NCBI RefSeq assembly: GCF_040640215.1
Contig: NZ_JBFABG010000001.1
Coordinates: 434,001 to 498,000, forward strand
Direction: 5' to 3'
Source: Actinosynnema sp040640215
GTDB lineage: Bacteria; Actinomycetota; Actinomycetes; Mycobacteriales; Pseudonocardiaceae
DNA length: 64,000 bases
The position numbers and the translations under genes are program-made. Numbering within the stretch: the stretch's first letter is position 1; each line of letters begins with the position of its first letter. The notes beneath the pieces are model-generated. The model was not told the origin of the DNA. It was given only the letters and a program-made list of their open reading frames with translations, and made no database searches. Below, one piece after another: positions 52,600-60,856 of the stretch.

Positions 52600-53436
52600 T
52601 CACCAGTTCGCACTCACCCGACCGGCCAGCCCGACCACGACCGGCAGGACACCCAGGCACAGGAACGCGGGCAGGAAGCACAGCGCCAACGGCCCGGCCA
52701 CCAGCACCGCCGCCCGCTGGGCGCGGGCTTCGGCCTGGTCGTCGGCCCGCGCCCGCAACTCGGCCGCCAGGTCCGTTACCGCACCGGCCAGCGCCGCACC
52801 GGACCTCGCACTGCGCCGTGCCGCACGCGCCAGCGGAGCGGTGTCGGGGTGGTCCAGCGCGGCGGTCCACGCCGTCGCCGGATCAGCGCCCAACGCCAGC
52901 AGGTCGCCGACCTTCCGCAGGCACGACCCCGGCCCCGCCGGCGCGCCCGCCACCACCGCGCGCACGGCCGTCGCGACCGGCAGACCAGCGCGCAACGCCG
53001 CTGCCAGCAGGTCCCACGTCGCCGCCAGGGCGAACGGATCCGACGGCGGCGACTTGGCCCGTGGCACGCGTTTCGCCACAAACCCCGACCGCGCCGTACC
53101 CGAGCCCGACCGCGCACCACCACTCCGCTCACCACCCGGCAGCCCACCCCGCCCGACCCCCGACCGCGTGCGCGCCGCCAGCTCGACGACCAGTCGGCCG
53201 ACCATCGGCCGTGTGCGCACCGCCAGGCGGGCGGCCCACTGCCCGATCCGCTGGCCTCCGGCCGGCCGGGGTCCGGCCGGCTGACCTCCGGCCGGCTGGG
53301 GTCCGGCCGGCTTGGGTTCGATCGGTTGGGGTCCGGTCGACGGAGAGCCGGCCGGCGGTTCGGTGGTCAGGCGGGCGAGCAGCGAGCGGCGGGGTGGGAG
53401 GACCGCCAGGGCCGCCGCCAGCAGGAACAGGATCAC
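52600..53436 (-). CDS. tadC: TadC-like type II secretion F-domain protein
   Basis: 278 residues. N-terminal helix VILFLLAAALAVLPP, a Pro/Gly/Gln-rich repeat linker (GPQPAGGQPAGPRPAGGQ), then the GspF/TadC domain: DPFALAATWDLLAAALRAGLPVATAVRAVV, ARRSARSGAALAGAVTDLAAELRARADDQAEARAQRAAVLVAGPLALCFLPAFLCLGVLPVVVGL. It is the second inner-membrane platform protein. GTG 53436 overlaps the tadB stop (GTGA). Confidence 0.87.
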   Translation of the reverse strand: MILFLLAAALAVLPPRRSLLARLTTEPPAGSPSTGPQPIEPKPAGPQPAGGQPAGPRPAGGQRIGQWAARLAVRTRPMVGRLVVELAARTRSGVGRGGLPGGERSGGARSGSGTARSGFVAKRVPRAKSPPSDPFALAATWDLLAAALRAGLPVATAVRAVVAGAPAGPGSCLRKVGDLLALGADPATAWTAALDHPDTAPLARAARRSARSGAALAGAVTDLAAELRARADDQAEARAQRAAVLVAGPLALCFLPAFLCLGVLPVVVGLAGRVSANW

Positions 53437-54194
53437 GTGACCACCTGCCTCGTCAGCCGCGCGCTCCAGGCCAGGCCGACGCAGATCAGCGCGGCACCCA
53501 CCACCAGCAGCACCTGCCCCGCGACGGTGGACGTCAGCACCTCCACCGGGCCCGAGCCGGTCAGTTCGCCCAGCAACACCCCGAACACCGGCAACGCCGC
53601 CAGCACCGCCGCGCTCGACCTCGGCCCGGCCATCCGCGCGTGGAAGCGGTGGGCGAAGCCGATCCGCCGCCGCAGGTCCCGCCGCACCTCCTCCAGCACG
53701 TCCGCCAACGGCACGCCGTGCTCGCCCGACAACCGCCACGCCCTGGCCAGCGGACGCGCGTCGGGATCGGTCAGGGCGGCCTCCACGTCACCGCCGCGCG
53801 CCGCCGCCGACGCGATCGCCCGAAACACGCGGCCCGCCGGAGGTTCCGCGTCCTCGGCGGCGTTGGCGGCGGCCTGTGCCGGGTGCGCCCCGGAACGCAG
53901 CTCGGCGACGAACCCCGCCAACCCCTCGGCGACCGCCGCCGAGGCGCGCAGTCGGGAGCGCTCGACGCGGCGGGCGCGCCGCACCCGCCACGAAGTCCAG
54001 CCGATCAGGGCACCGGCCAGCGCCCCACCGATGCCGCCGACCAGCCCGAGCGCCGCACCCACCACGACGGCGGTCACCCGGTCGGGCGGTTTCCAGCGGA
54101 GGCCGGAAGGTCGCCTGCCCCGCAACGCCTTCAGCCGCCCCACCACCGACACCGGGACGACCAGCAGGGCACCGGCCAGCAGCAGCAGGCTCAC
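53433..54194 (-). CDS. tadB: TadB-like type II secretion F-domain protein
   Basis: 253 residues. Three or four membrane helices at both ends; the cytosolic GspF-like domain has AAVAEGLAGFVAELRSGAHPAQAAANAA, LARAWRLSGEHGVPLADVLEEVRRDLRRRIGFAHRFHARMAGPRSSAAVLAALPVFGVLLG. Pairs with TadC to form the membrane platform driven by TadA. GTG 54194 overlaps the tadA stop (GTGA). Confidence 0.88.
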   Translation of the reverse strand: MSLLLLAGALLVVPVSVVGRLKALRGRRPSGLRWKPPDRVTAVVVGAALGLVGGIGGALAGALIGWTSWRVRRARRVERSRLRASAAVAEGLAGFVAELRSGAHPAQAAANAAEDAEPPAGRVFRAIASAAARGGDVEAALTDPDARPLARAWRLSGEHGVPLADVLEEVRRDLRRRIGFAHRFHARMAGPRSSAAVLAALPVFGVLLGELTGSGPVEVLTSTVAGQVLLVVGAALICVGLAWSARLTRQVVT

Positions 54195-55321
54195 GACGCA
54201 CCCGCCAGGCGTCGCAGCTCCGCACCCGCCGGCCGCCAACCCTCGTCGCGCTGCCACGCCGACCGGACCAGCAACGCGTCCGGCCGCCGCTCGAACACCC
54301 CGATCTCCGCGAGGTGCCGCCCACCGCCCGGGTCCCGGCGCATGTGCAGCACCACCTTCACCGCCGCCGCCACCTGGCTGTGCAGCGCCCGCCGGTCCAG
54401 CCCGCCCAGCGCCGCGAGCGCTTCCAGCCGCGCGGGCACCTCGGCGGGCGAGTTGGCGTGCAACGTCCCCGCGCCCCCGTCGTGCCCGGTGTTGAACGCG
54501 GTCAGCAGGTCGACCACCTCGGCACCCCGCACCTCGCCGACGACGATCCGGTCCGGGCGCATCCGCAGCGCCTGGCGGACCAGGTCGCGCAGTGTGACCC
54601 GCCCCGCTCCCTCGACGTTCGCGCCCCGCGCCAGCAGCCGCACGAACTGCGGGTGGTCGGGGTGCAGCTCGCCGGCGTCCTCGACGCACACCACGCGCTG
54701 GTCGTGCGGCACGCAGCCGAGCAGGGCGGCGAGCAGGGTCGTCTTGCCCGAGCCGGTGCCGCCGACGACCAGGAACGCCGACCTGGCCCGGACGACGGCG
54801 CGCAGCACCTCGCCGGTCTCCCGGGAGAACGTCCCGCGCCGCTCCAGCGCCGCCAGGTCGTGCACGGCGGGACGCAGGATGCGCAGCGACAGGCAGGTCG
54901 ACGGGGTGATCGGCGGCAGCACGGCGTGCAGCCGCACCGAGCCCGGCAGCCACCCGTCGACGTAGGGCACCGCGTCGTCCAGCCGCCGCCCCGCCTCGAC
55001 CGCGAGCCGTTGCGCCAGCCGCCGCACCGCCGCCTCCCCGGCGAACACCACGTCGGTGCGCCGGAGCCCGGCCGGGCCGTCGACCCACACCTGGTCCGGC
55101 CCGGTGACCAGGACGTCGGTGTGCTCCGGGTCGCGCAGCAGCGGTTCCAGCACGCCCGCGCCCACGAACTCCTGCCGCAGCACGGTCAGCGCCCGCCGCA
55201 CGTCCTCCTGGCTGACCACGCCGCCGGCCTCGTTGCGCACGGCGGCGGCCACCGACGCGGAGGTGAGCTCGGCACCGCCGTCCGCCAACCGCCGCCGGAC
55301 GCGCTCCACGAGTTCGATCAC
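54191..55321 (-). CDS. tadA: TadA/CpaF-family secretion ATPase
   Basis: 376 residues. Walker A FLVVGGTGSGKTTLLAAL, Asp box VVCVEDAGELHPDHPQFVRLLAR, Walker B RIVVGEVRGAEVVDLLTAFNTGHDGGAGTLHANS and His box are all present; the N-terminal part with VLVTGPDQVWVDGPAGL and LSLRILRPA is as in CpaF. It hydrolyses ATP to assemble the pilus. GTG 55321 is chosen; a longer reading adds an unconserved Gly/Arg-rich segment. Confidence 0.93.
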   Translation of the reverse strand: MIELVERVRRRLADGGAELTSASVAAAVRNEAGGVVSQEDVRRALTVLRQEFVGAGVLEPLLRDPEHTDVLVTGPDQVWVDGPAGLRRTDVVFAGEAAVRRLAQRLAVEAGRRLDDAVPYVDGWLPGSVRLHAVLPPITPSTCLSLRILRPAVHDLAALERRGTFSRETGEVLRAVVRARSAFLVVGGTGSGKTTLLAALLGCVPHDQRVVCVEDAGELHPDHPQFVRLLARGANVEGAGRVTLRDLVRQALRMRPDRIVVGEVRGAEVVDLLTAFNTGHDGGAGTLHANSPAEVPARLEALAALGGLDRRALHSQVAAAVKVVLHMRRDPGGGRHLAEIGVFERRPDALLVRSAWQRDEGWRPAGAELRRLAGAS

Positions 55322-55444
55322 GGCCGACCTCCGACGCCCCGCCGGCGCTCCTCCCGGCCGGCGACCTCCCGGGCCGGGCGAACGTTCTCGACCAGCCGGC
55401 GGACGGCCGCACCGCACCGCCGGAGCACCTGCCACCGGCGACCC

Positions 55445-56548
55445 TCAGCCACGACCCACCTCCGCCGGAGCGAAAGTCCTGCGGGACAACGGCTTCTGCG
55501 CCCGCAACACCGTCAGCACCTCACGCGCGGCGGCGGCGAGCGGGCCCTGCCGGTGGGCCGGGAACCGGCCCTGGTCGAGCGCTGCGGCCAGCCGGCGCTC
55601 CGGCCGCATGGCGGTGAGCAGGGGCAGCCCGATCGCCTTCGCCACCTGGCGGGCGTGGATGCCGGTCGGCGACGGCCCCCGGACGACGGCGTGCAACGCG
55701 ACGCCCCTCCCGGCGACCTGCTCCACCACCCGCCGGGCCGCCGCGCACGCCCGCAGCCGGGCCGGCACCACCAGGACCGCCAGGTCCGACCGCTCCAGGG
55801 CGGCCCCGGCGGCGGGTGAGAGCTGCCGGGGCACGTCGCAGATCACCGTCTCCCCGGCCCGCCGCCCCGCGTCGACCACCGCCGCCACGGCCTGCGGCGT
55901 CGGGTCGGGCCCGTTCCGCGCGCAGGACAGGAACGCCAGCCGCCCGCTGCCCCTGGTGCGGCTGGGCAGGGCGGACCGCAGTTCCGCGACCGGCACCCGC
56001 CCGCCGCTCAGGCTCAGGTCCGGCCAGCGCTTGCCGGCCTCCCGCTCCGCGCCGAGCGCCAGGTCGAGCCCGCCGCCCAACGGGTCGCAGTCCACCAGCA
56101 GGCCCCGCCCGCCACCGGACAGCACGGCCTGCCCCACGGCCGTCGCCAGCACGGACGCGCCCGCGCCCCCGCACCCGCCCAGCACGGACAGCACCCGGCC
56201 GTCCCCCGGTGGCGACTCCACCAGGTCCGACAGGGCCTCCTGGAGCCGCGCGCGACCGGCCCGGACGTCGATCACCTGCTCCACGCCCAGTTCCAGGGCC
56301 GGTGGCCACACGGTCCGCTCGGGTGGACCGGTGGACACCACGAACACCCCCGGCCGCCGGGGCAGCGCGGTGCCGGCGCACCCGGCCAGGGCCTCGGCGT
56401 CGAGCACCACGGCCGGCGCGGCGCGCCACAGGCCGCGCAGCGCGGCCACGTCCGGCACCCGCTCCACCTCGCAGCCCGCGACCGCCGCGGCCTGGAGCAC
56501 CTCGTCCAGCAGCGTCGGGTCCGCGACCAGGGTCAGCAGTCGATCCAC
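55445..56548 (-). CDS. ssd: Ssd/CpaE-like ParA-family ATPase (Rv3660c type)
   Basis: 367 residues. A receiver-like N-terminal domain (LLTLVADPTLLDEVLQAAAVAGCEVERV) precedes a MinD/ParA ATPase domain with deviant Walker A LSVLGGCGGAGASVLATAVG (Lys missing at both usual places), GLLVDCDPLGGGLDLAL and ICDVPRQLSP. The M. tuberculosis orthologue Ssd affects septum formation; the CpaE relatives place Tad machines at the pole. GTG 56548. First gene of the Tad run; the 6C RNA lies upstream on the same strand. Confidence 0.88.
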   Translation of the reverse strand: MDRLLTLVADPTLLDEVLQAAAVAGCEVERVPDVAALRGLWRAAPAVVLDAEALAGCAGTALPRRPGVFVVSTGPPERTVWPPALELGVEQVIDVRAGRARLQEALSDLVESPPGDGRVLSVLGGCGGAGASVLATAVGQAVLSGGGRGLLVDCDPLGGGLDLALGAEREAGKRWPDLSLSGGRVPVAELRSALPSRTRGSGRLAFLSCARNGPDPTPQAVAAVVDAGRRAGETVICDVPRQLSPAAGAALERSDLAVLVVPARLRACAAARRVVEQVAGRGVALHAVVRGPSPTGIHARQVAKAIGLPLLTAMRPERRLAAALDQGRFPAHRQGPLAAAAREVLTVLRAQKPLSRRTFAPAEVGRG

Positions 56549-56755
56549 GGTTCCTCCTCGGGTCGTTCACGTCGGGTGTTGCCCCACGTTCCCGAGCGGT
56601 GAGGAAGGCCACAACTGCCGGTGATCGAACTGTGGACAGCTTTTCGGGCTGTGGACAACTCCAAGCCGCGAATCGGCGGAATCCCCTGTGGCGGGGGCGA
56701 GGGAGCTGGAACCGCGCGCGACCGGCCCGGAACCGGGCGGGGGTTCTGCGGAGAG

Positions 56756-56867
56756 GGGGTCGAAACCGACCCCGGACATGGGACGACCCCCGCCAGGGGG
56801 GAGGGACGGGGGTCGTCATTGGTTCAGTCCCGGGGGGTCGGACTGAACCTGTCCGGTCGAGCCGGAC
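56756..56867 (-). ncRNA. 6C RNA (B11-like small RNA)
   Basis: On the minus strand two adjacent hairpins each expose a run of six cytosines in the loop: a 10-bp perfect stem (56821-56830/56840-56849) with loop containing C6, and an 11-bp perfect stem (56782-56792/56807-56817) with a 14-base loop containing C6. This is the definition of the actinobacterial 6C RNA. Position between the Ssd gene and the HAD gene equals M. tuberculosis B11 (between Rv3660c and Rv3661). A 5' hairpin (56851-56867) and a 3' hairpin (56756-56773) bracket it; exact ends are inferred. TACAGT at 56874-56879 is a good -10. Confidence 0.82.
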
Positions 56868-56873
56868 CCGTCT

Positions 56874-56879
56874 ACTGTA
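56874..56879 (-). promoter_or_regulatory. -10 element of the 6C RNA
   Basis: TACAGT on the minus strand, ending about seven bases before the first hairpin of the RNA. The -35 region is not convincing. Confidence 0.5.
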
Positions 56880-57015
56880 TCCCCACAGCCCAGGGTCATG
56901 CGTGTCTTCCGTTAGAGGGACACGGAAAATTCGGTAGACCGCATCACTGTGAGTTCGTAAACCGACGAATTAGCGTGGTCAACCCACTGCTCCGACCGGC
57001 CCTTAAGCTGGAGCG

Positions 57016-57828
57016 GTGACCGAGCACGCCACCGAAGGCAGCAGAGTCGCCGCGTTCTTCGACTTGGACAAGACGGTCATCGCCAAGTCGAGCACGTTGG
57101 CGTTCAGCCGGCCCTTCTTCCAAGAAGGCCTGATCAACCGGCGTGCGGTGCTCAAGAGCGCCTACGCGCAGTTCGTGTTCATGCTGGCCGGTGCGGATGC
57201 CGACCAGATGGACCGGATGCGCTCGCACATCACCGCCCTTTGCGAGGGCTGGGACGTCGAGCAGGTCCGCTCGATCGTCGACGAGACGCTGCACGACATC
57301 GTGGATCCCTTGGTCTACAAGGAAGCCACCCAGCTCATCATCGACCACAAGGCGGACGGCCACGACGTGGTCGTCATCTCCGCTTCCGGCGAGGAACTCG
57401 TCGCCCCGATCTCCGAGATGGTGGGCGCGACGCGCAGCGTCGGCACCCGGATGGTCGTCAGCGACGGCCGCTACTCGGGGGACGTCGGCTTCTACTGCGC
57501 CGGGGAGAACAAGGCGGCAGCGGCCAAGCAGCTCGCCGACGAGCACGACTACGACCTGACCCGGTGCTTCGCCTACTCCGACTCCATCTCCGACCTCCCG
57601 CTGCTGGAGGCGGTCGGGCACCCGACCGCGGTCAACCCCGACCGCGCGCTGCGCAAGGTCGCGGCGCTGCGCGGGTGGCCGGTGCTCACGTTCTCCGACC
57701 CGGTTTCGCTCCGGGCCCGCATCCCGCGCCCGTCGGGCACGACGGTGGCGGTGACCGCGATCGGGTTGGGCGCGGCGACCGCCGCCGGTGTCGCCTGGTA
57801 CGGCTTGCGTCGCCGGCGTCGGAGCTGA
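57016..57828 (+). CDS. SerB-like HAD-family phosphatase (Rv3661 type)
   Basis: 270 residues. HAD motif I FFDLDKTVIAKSS, motif II VVISASGEELV, motif III Lys in GENKAAAAKQL and motif IV YSDSISDLPLLE are complete. The family (IB, SerB-like) hydrolyses small phosphoesters. A C-terminal hydrophobic helix (TTVAVTAIGLGAATAAGVAWYGLRRRRR) suggests membrane tethering. GTG 57016 gives the conserved start, with GGAGC just upstream. Divergent from the 6C RNA and the Tad cluster. Confidence 0.9.
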   Translation: MTEHATEGSRVAAFFDLDKTVIAKSSTLAFSRPFFQEGLINRRAVLKSAYAQFVFMLAGADADQMDRMRSHITALCEGWDVEQVRSIVDETLHDIVDPLVYKEATQLIIDHKADGHDVVVISASGEELVAPISEMVGATRSVGTRMVVSDGRYSGDVGFYCAGENKAAAAKQLADEHDYDLTRCFAYSDSISDLPLLEAVGHPTAVNPDRALRKVAALRGWPVLTFSDPVSLRARIPRPSGTTVAVTAIGLGAATAAGVAWYGLRRRRRS

Positions 57829-58405
57829 TTCACCCGCCGGGACCCCGGTCGGCGGTACCCGCGCCCGCGCCGACGTCGGAAACGGTGTCACACAAGAAGA
57901 TCCGCTACGGACGGTCGCTTGACCGGTGCACCCCATCGAGCCCTTGCCGGAGGGCCGGAGACGCACTACAAAGGAATTGCGGACCTCCGGTTGGCCAGGG
58001 ACGGAGCGGAGGAGAAGCCCCGTCCACCCCGACAGAGCTCCGTGCGCGGACTTCGAGCACCCACGCGCAGCACGCCGCGGGAGGCTTGTCGTCAAGGGCC
58101 TGCGTAATCGGGACGCCGGACGCCGAGGCCAGGTTGATACGACACGAGTTGCACGCTTGGTAACTCGAAAGCCCGCGCTGTCGGCCGTGCCCCCCAGGGA
58201 TGGGGGGCACGGCCTGTTTTTTGCCCACTTTCGGGGCACATTCGGCGGAATCGCCCGATCGAGTGACCCTGCCGGGCCGGGAATTGTCGGTGCTCGTCCG
58301 CACAATTCTCACGCAGCGCAACCCGTTGACCCGTCCCTGTGACGTGGGTAACTTGCCGAATAGGTCCGATAAGTGGTGGGAAGATTGCCAAGCGAGGGGG
58401 ACACC
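57829..58405 (+). other. Gene-poor interval with promoter-like and terminator elements
   Basis: No convincing protein-coding gene. On the plus strand TTGCCG (57944-57949), 17-base spacer and TACAAA (57967-57972) resemble a promoter, and a strong terminator ends at 58222. The 210 or so bases between could be a small RNA or simply the 3' leader of the HAD gene. 58223-58405 would hold the nagZ promoter and its ribosome site GAGGGGG. Confidence 0.5.
58183..58222 (+). terminator. Strong intrinsic terminator
   Basis: Perfect 14-bp stem (GGCCGTGCCCCCCA at 58183-58196 with 58201-58214), GGGA tetraloop, followed by TGTTTTTT. Best intrinsic terminator in the window; it points in the plus direction. 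Confidence 0.92.
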
Positions 58406-60115
58406 GTGCTCCGACCGCTCGTCGCCGCAGTCGCGGTCGCGGCGTCCTTCGTGGTGCCGTCGGCCGCCGCCGCGCCGGAACCGGCCGCCGCACCGCCGTC
58501 GGTCGCCGAGGTGGTCGAGGCCATGTCCCTGGAGCAGAAGGTCGCGCAGCTCTTCGTGACCTACGTGCACGGGCAGGCCCCGGACGAGGTCCACCCCGAC
58601 AACCTGCGCGACTTCGGCGTGGGCACCCCCGCCGAGGTCGTCGCCGAGTACCAGCCCGGCGGCGTCGTCTACTTCGACAACCCCACCCGCGACAACATCG
58701 ACACCCCCGAGCAGATCGCGCGCCTGTCCAACGGCCTGCAACGCGCGAGCCGCGTCCCGCTGACCGTGGCCACCGACCAGGAGATGGGCCTGGTGACGCG
58801 GATCGGCGCGCCCGCCACCCAGTTCCCCGGCAACATGGCGCTCGGCGCGGGCCGCCGCGCGCAGGACGCCGAGCGGGCCGCCGCGATCACCGCGCGCGAG
58901 CTGCGCGCGATGGGGGTCAACCAGGACTTCGCGCCGGACGCGGACGTCAACTCCAACCCGGACAACCCGGTGATCGGCGTCCGCTCCTACTCCGGCGACC
59001 CGGCGCTGGCGGCCGAGCTCACCGCCGCCCAGGTGCGCGGCTACCAGCAGCGGTACCTGTCCCCGCACGGCGTTTCGGCCACCGCCAAGCACTTCCCCGG
59101 CCACGGCGACACCGCCGAGGACAGCCACAGCACCCTGCCGCGCGTCGACCGGACCGTCGAGGAGTGGCGCGCGATCGACGCCCCGCCGTTCGAGGCGGCG
59201 ATCGGCGCGGGGGTCGACTCGATCATGACCGCGCACATCCGGTTGCCGCGGATCGACCCGTCCGGTGAACCCGCGACGCTCTCCAAGCCCGCGATCGACC
59301 TGCTGCGCCACGACCTCGGCTACGACGGCGTGGTGATCACCGATTCGCTCGGGATGGCGGGCGTCCGCCAGTTGCACCCGGACGCGGAGATCCCGGTGCT
59401 GGCGCTGAAAGCCGGCGTCGACCAGTTGCTGATGCCGGTGGACCTGGGCCTGGCCATCGACAGCGTGGTGGCGGCGGTGCGCGGCGGCGAGCTGACCGAG
59501 CGGCGGATCGACCAGAGCGCGCTGCGGGTGCTGCGGATGAAGTTCCTGCGCGGGGTGCTGAGCGACCCGCTGGTGGACGAGAGCCGGGTGGCCGGGAGCG
59601 TCGGCACGCCACAGCACCTCGCCGCCGCGCAAGCGATCACCGACCGCACGGTCACCGTGGTCCGCAACGAGGCGCTGCCGCTCAAGACCACGTCCGCCCT
59701 GGTGACGGGGTGGGACGACGGGACGACCCGCACCCTGGCCGGGCTGCTCGGCGGCACCGCCCTGCCGACCGGCAGCACGCCCAGCGAGCCCCGGATCGCG
59801 CAGGCCGTGCGGGCGGCGGCGAGCGCCGACCTGGTGGTCGTGCTGACCAACGCGCTGTCCGGGGAACCCGCGCAGCAGGCGTTGCTGACCAGGCTGCTGG
59901 CGGTGGGCAAACCGGTGGTCGCGGTGGCCGTGGGCAACCCGTACGACGTGGCGCACACCGCCGCGCCCAACTGGCTGGCCTGCTACTCCCACCGGCCGGG
60001 GTCGATGGCGGCGGTGGCGAAGGTGATCACCGGCGAGGTGCGGCCGAGCGGGCGGCTGCCGGTCGACGTGCCCGGCCCGACGCCGTACCCGATCGGGCAC
60101 GGGGTGACGTGGTGA
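58406..60115 (+). CDS. nagZ: Secreted GH3 beta-N-acetylglucosaminidase (NagZ type)
   Basis: 569 residues. Signal peptide VLRPLVAAVAVAASFVVPSAAAA; then the GH3 barrel: FVTYVHGQ, GGVVYFDNPTRDNI, VTARIGAPATQFP context, KHFPGHGDTAEDSH (the NagZ His-Asp catalytic loop) and VVITDSLGMAGV with the Asp nucleophile. A C-terminal GH3 C domain is present as in B. subtilis NagZ/YbbD. It removes GlcNAc from muropeptides outside the cell. GTG 58406 has GAGGGGG six bases upstream. The next frame starts with a GTGA overlap at 60112. Confidence 0.93.
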   Translation: MLRPLVAAVAVAASFVVPSAAAAPEPAAAPPSVAEVVEAMSLEQKVAQLFVTYVHGQAPDEVHPDNLRDFGVGTPAEVVAEYQPGGVVYFDNPTRDNIDTPEQIARLSNGLQRASRVPLTVATDQEMGLVTRIGAPATQFPGNMALGAGRRAQDAERAAAITARELRAMGVNQDFAPDADVNSNPDNPVIGVRSYSGDPALAAELTAAQVRGYQQRYLSPHGVSATAKHFPGHGDTAEDSHSTLPRVDRTVEEWRAIDAPPFEAAIGAGVDSIMTAHIRLPRIDPSGEPATLSKPAIDLLRHDLGYDGVVITDSLGMAGVRQLHPDAEIPVLALKAGVDQLLMPVDLGLAIDSVVAAVRGGELTERRIDQSALRVLRMKFLRGVLSDPLVDESRVAGSVGTPQHLAAAQAITDRTVTVVRNEALPLKTTSALVTGWDDGTTRTLAGLLGGTALPTGSTPSEPRIAQAVRAAASADLVVVLTNALSGEPAQQALLTRLLAVGKPVVAVAVGNPYDVAHTAAPNWLACYSHRPGSMAAVAKVITGEVRPSGRLPVDVPGPTPYPIGHGVTW

Positions 60116-60835
60116 CCGCCGGGGTTCCGCGTCGACGGCTGCCGACCGGTGCGACGGTCCGCGCGACACGGGCGGTCACGCTCAGACAGGCGCGGGTCAC
60201 GATAGACGGGTGGCGGTTGCTCGTGGGGCGGTCGGTCGGCGTGGTCATCCATTCGACGGGGGCCTTGCGCGACCGGACGCACGGGGTCGACTCGGTGGTC
60301 GCCGGGCGTGCACCGAAGGTCGCGTCGGGGCCGGAGCGCGGATTCCACGGCACTGCGCGAGCCGGCGGGTCCGAGGGCGACTACTCCGGCCCGCGCACGG
60401 ATGTCCCGGTGGACGACGCGGACGACGCGTACAGCGTGGACGGGGCGATGCGGGCCGCCGCCGCGACTGGTGCCGAGTTCGTCGTGCGGGGCCGGCGGCG
60501 CGGTGATCTGGACACGGGTCTGCCGTGGGTGTCGCCGAGCCCGAACACACCCACCCAGGGCACGGCGCTGGTCCACCCCGGTACGTGCTTGTTCGAGGGG
60601 GCGGTGCTCTCCGAGGGGCGGGGCACCACCCGACCGTTCGAGGCGGGGTGCGCATCCGGGATCGACTGGCGGCGGACGGAGGACCTGAACGCAGTGGATC
60701 TAAACGCAGTGGACCTGAACGCAGTGGACCTGCCGGGGTGCGGTTCCGCGAGGCCCGCTTTACACCGGCGTTCGCCGAGTTCGCCGTGGCCATGATCGTG
60801 ACCGCGCGGTCGCGCCTTGCACCACGCCCACCTGC
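60112..60835 (+). pseudogene. namZ: Decayed exo-beta-N-acetylmuramidase (NamZ/DUF1343)
   Basis: The GTG overlaps the nagZ stop (GTGA). The frame carries clear NamZ landmarks: GPERGFHGTARAGGSEGDY (family GPEHG...GSE-Y), AMRAAAATGAEFVV, DTGLPWVSPSPNTPT and FEGAVLSEGRGTTRPFE. The centre, normally DILVFDIQDVGARFYTY and the substrate-binding part up to the second domain, is deleted; the GPEHG His is Arg. LNAVD is triplicated by a 15-base repeat, after which PGVRFREARFTPAF continues only in another frame, and the rest of the C terminus is missing. About 230 codons remain of about 380. The family cleaves MurNAc from the non-reducing end of peptidoglycan. Confidence 0.85.
60685..60729 (+). repeat. 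15-bp tandem triplication in the namZ remnant
   Basis: Three copies of CTGAACGCAGTGGAC (one or two base changes) encode LNAVD three times where intact NamZ proteins have a single LN-x-x-DLPGVRF segment. Confidence 0.9.
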
Positions 60836-60856
60836 ACCGCCGGTGGAGGAGCGATC

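Noticed and set aside
57905..60169. 754-codon minus-strand frame across nagZ
   Set aside because: Antisense shadow of nagZ; His/Arg-rich with no domain.
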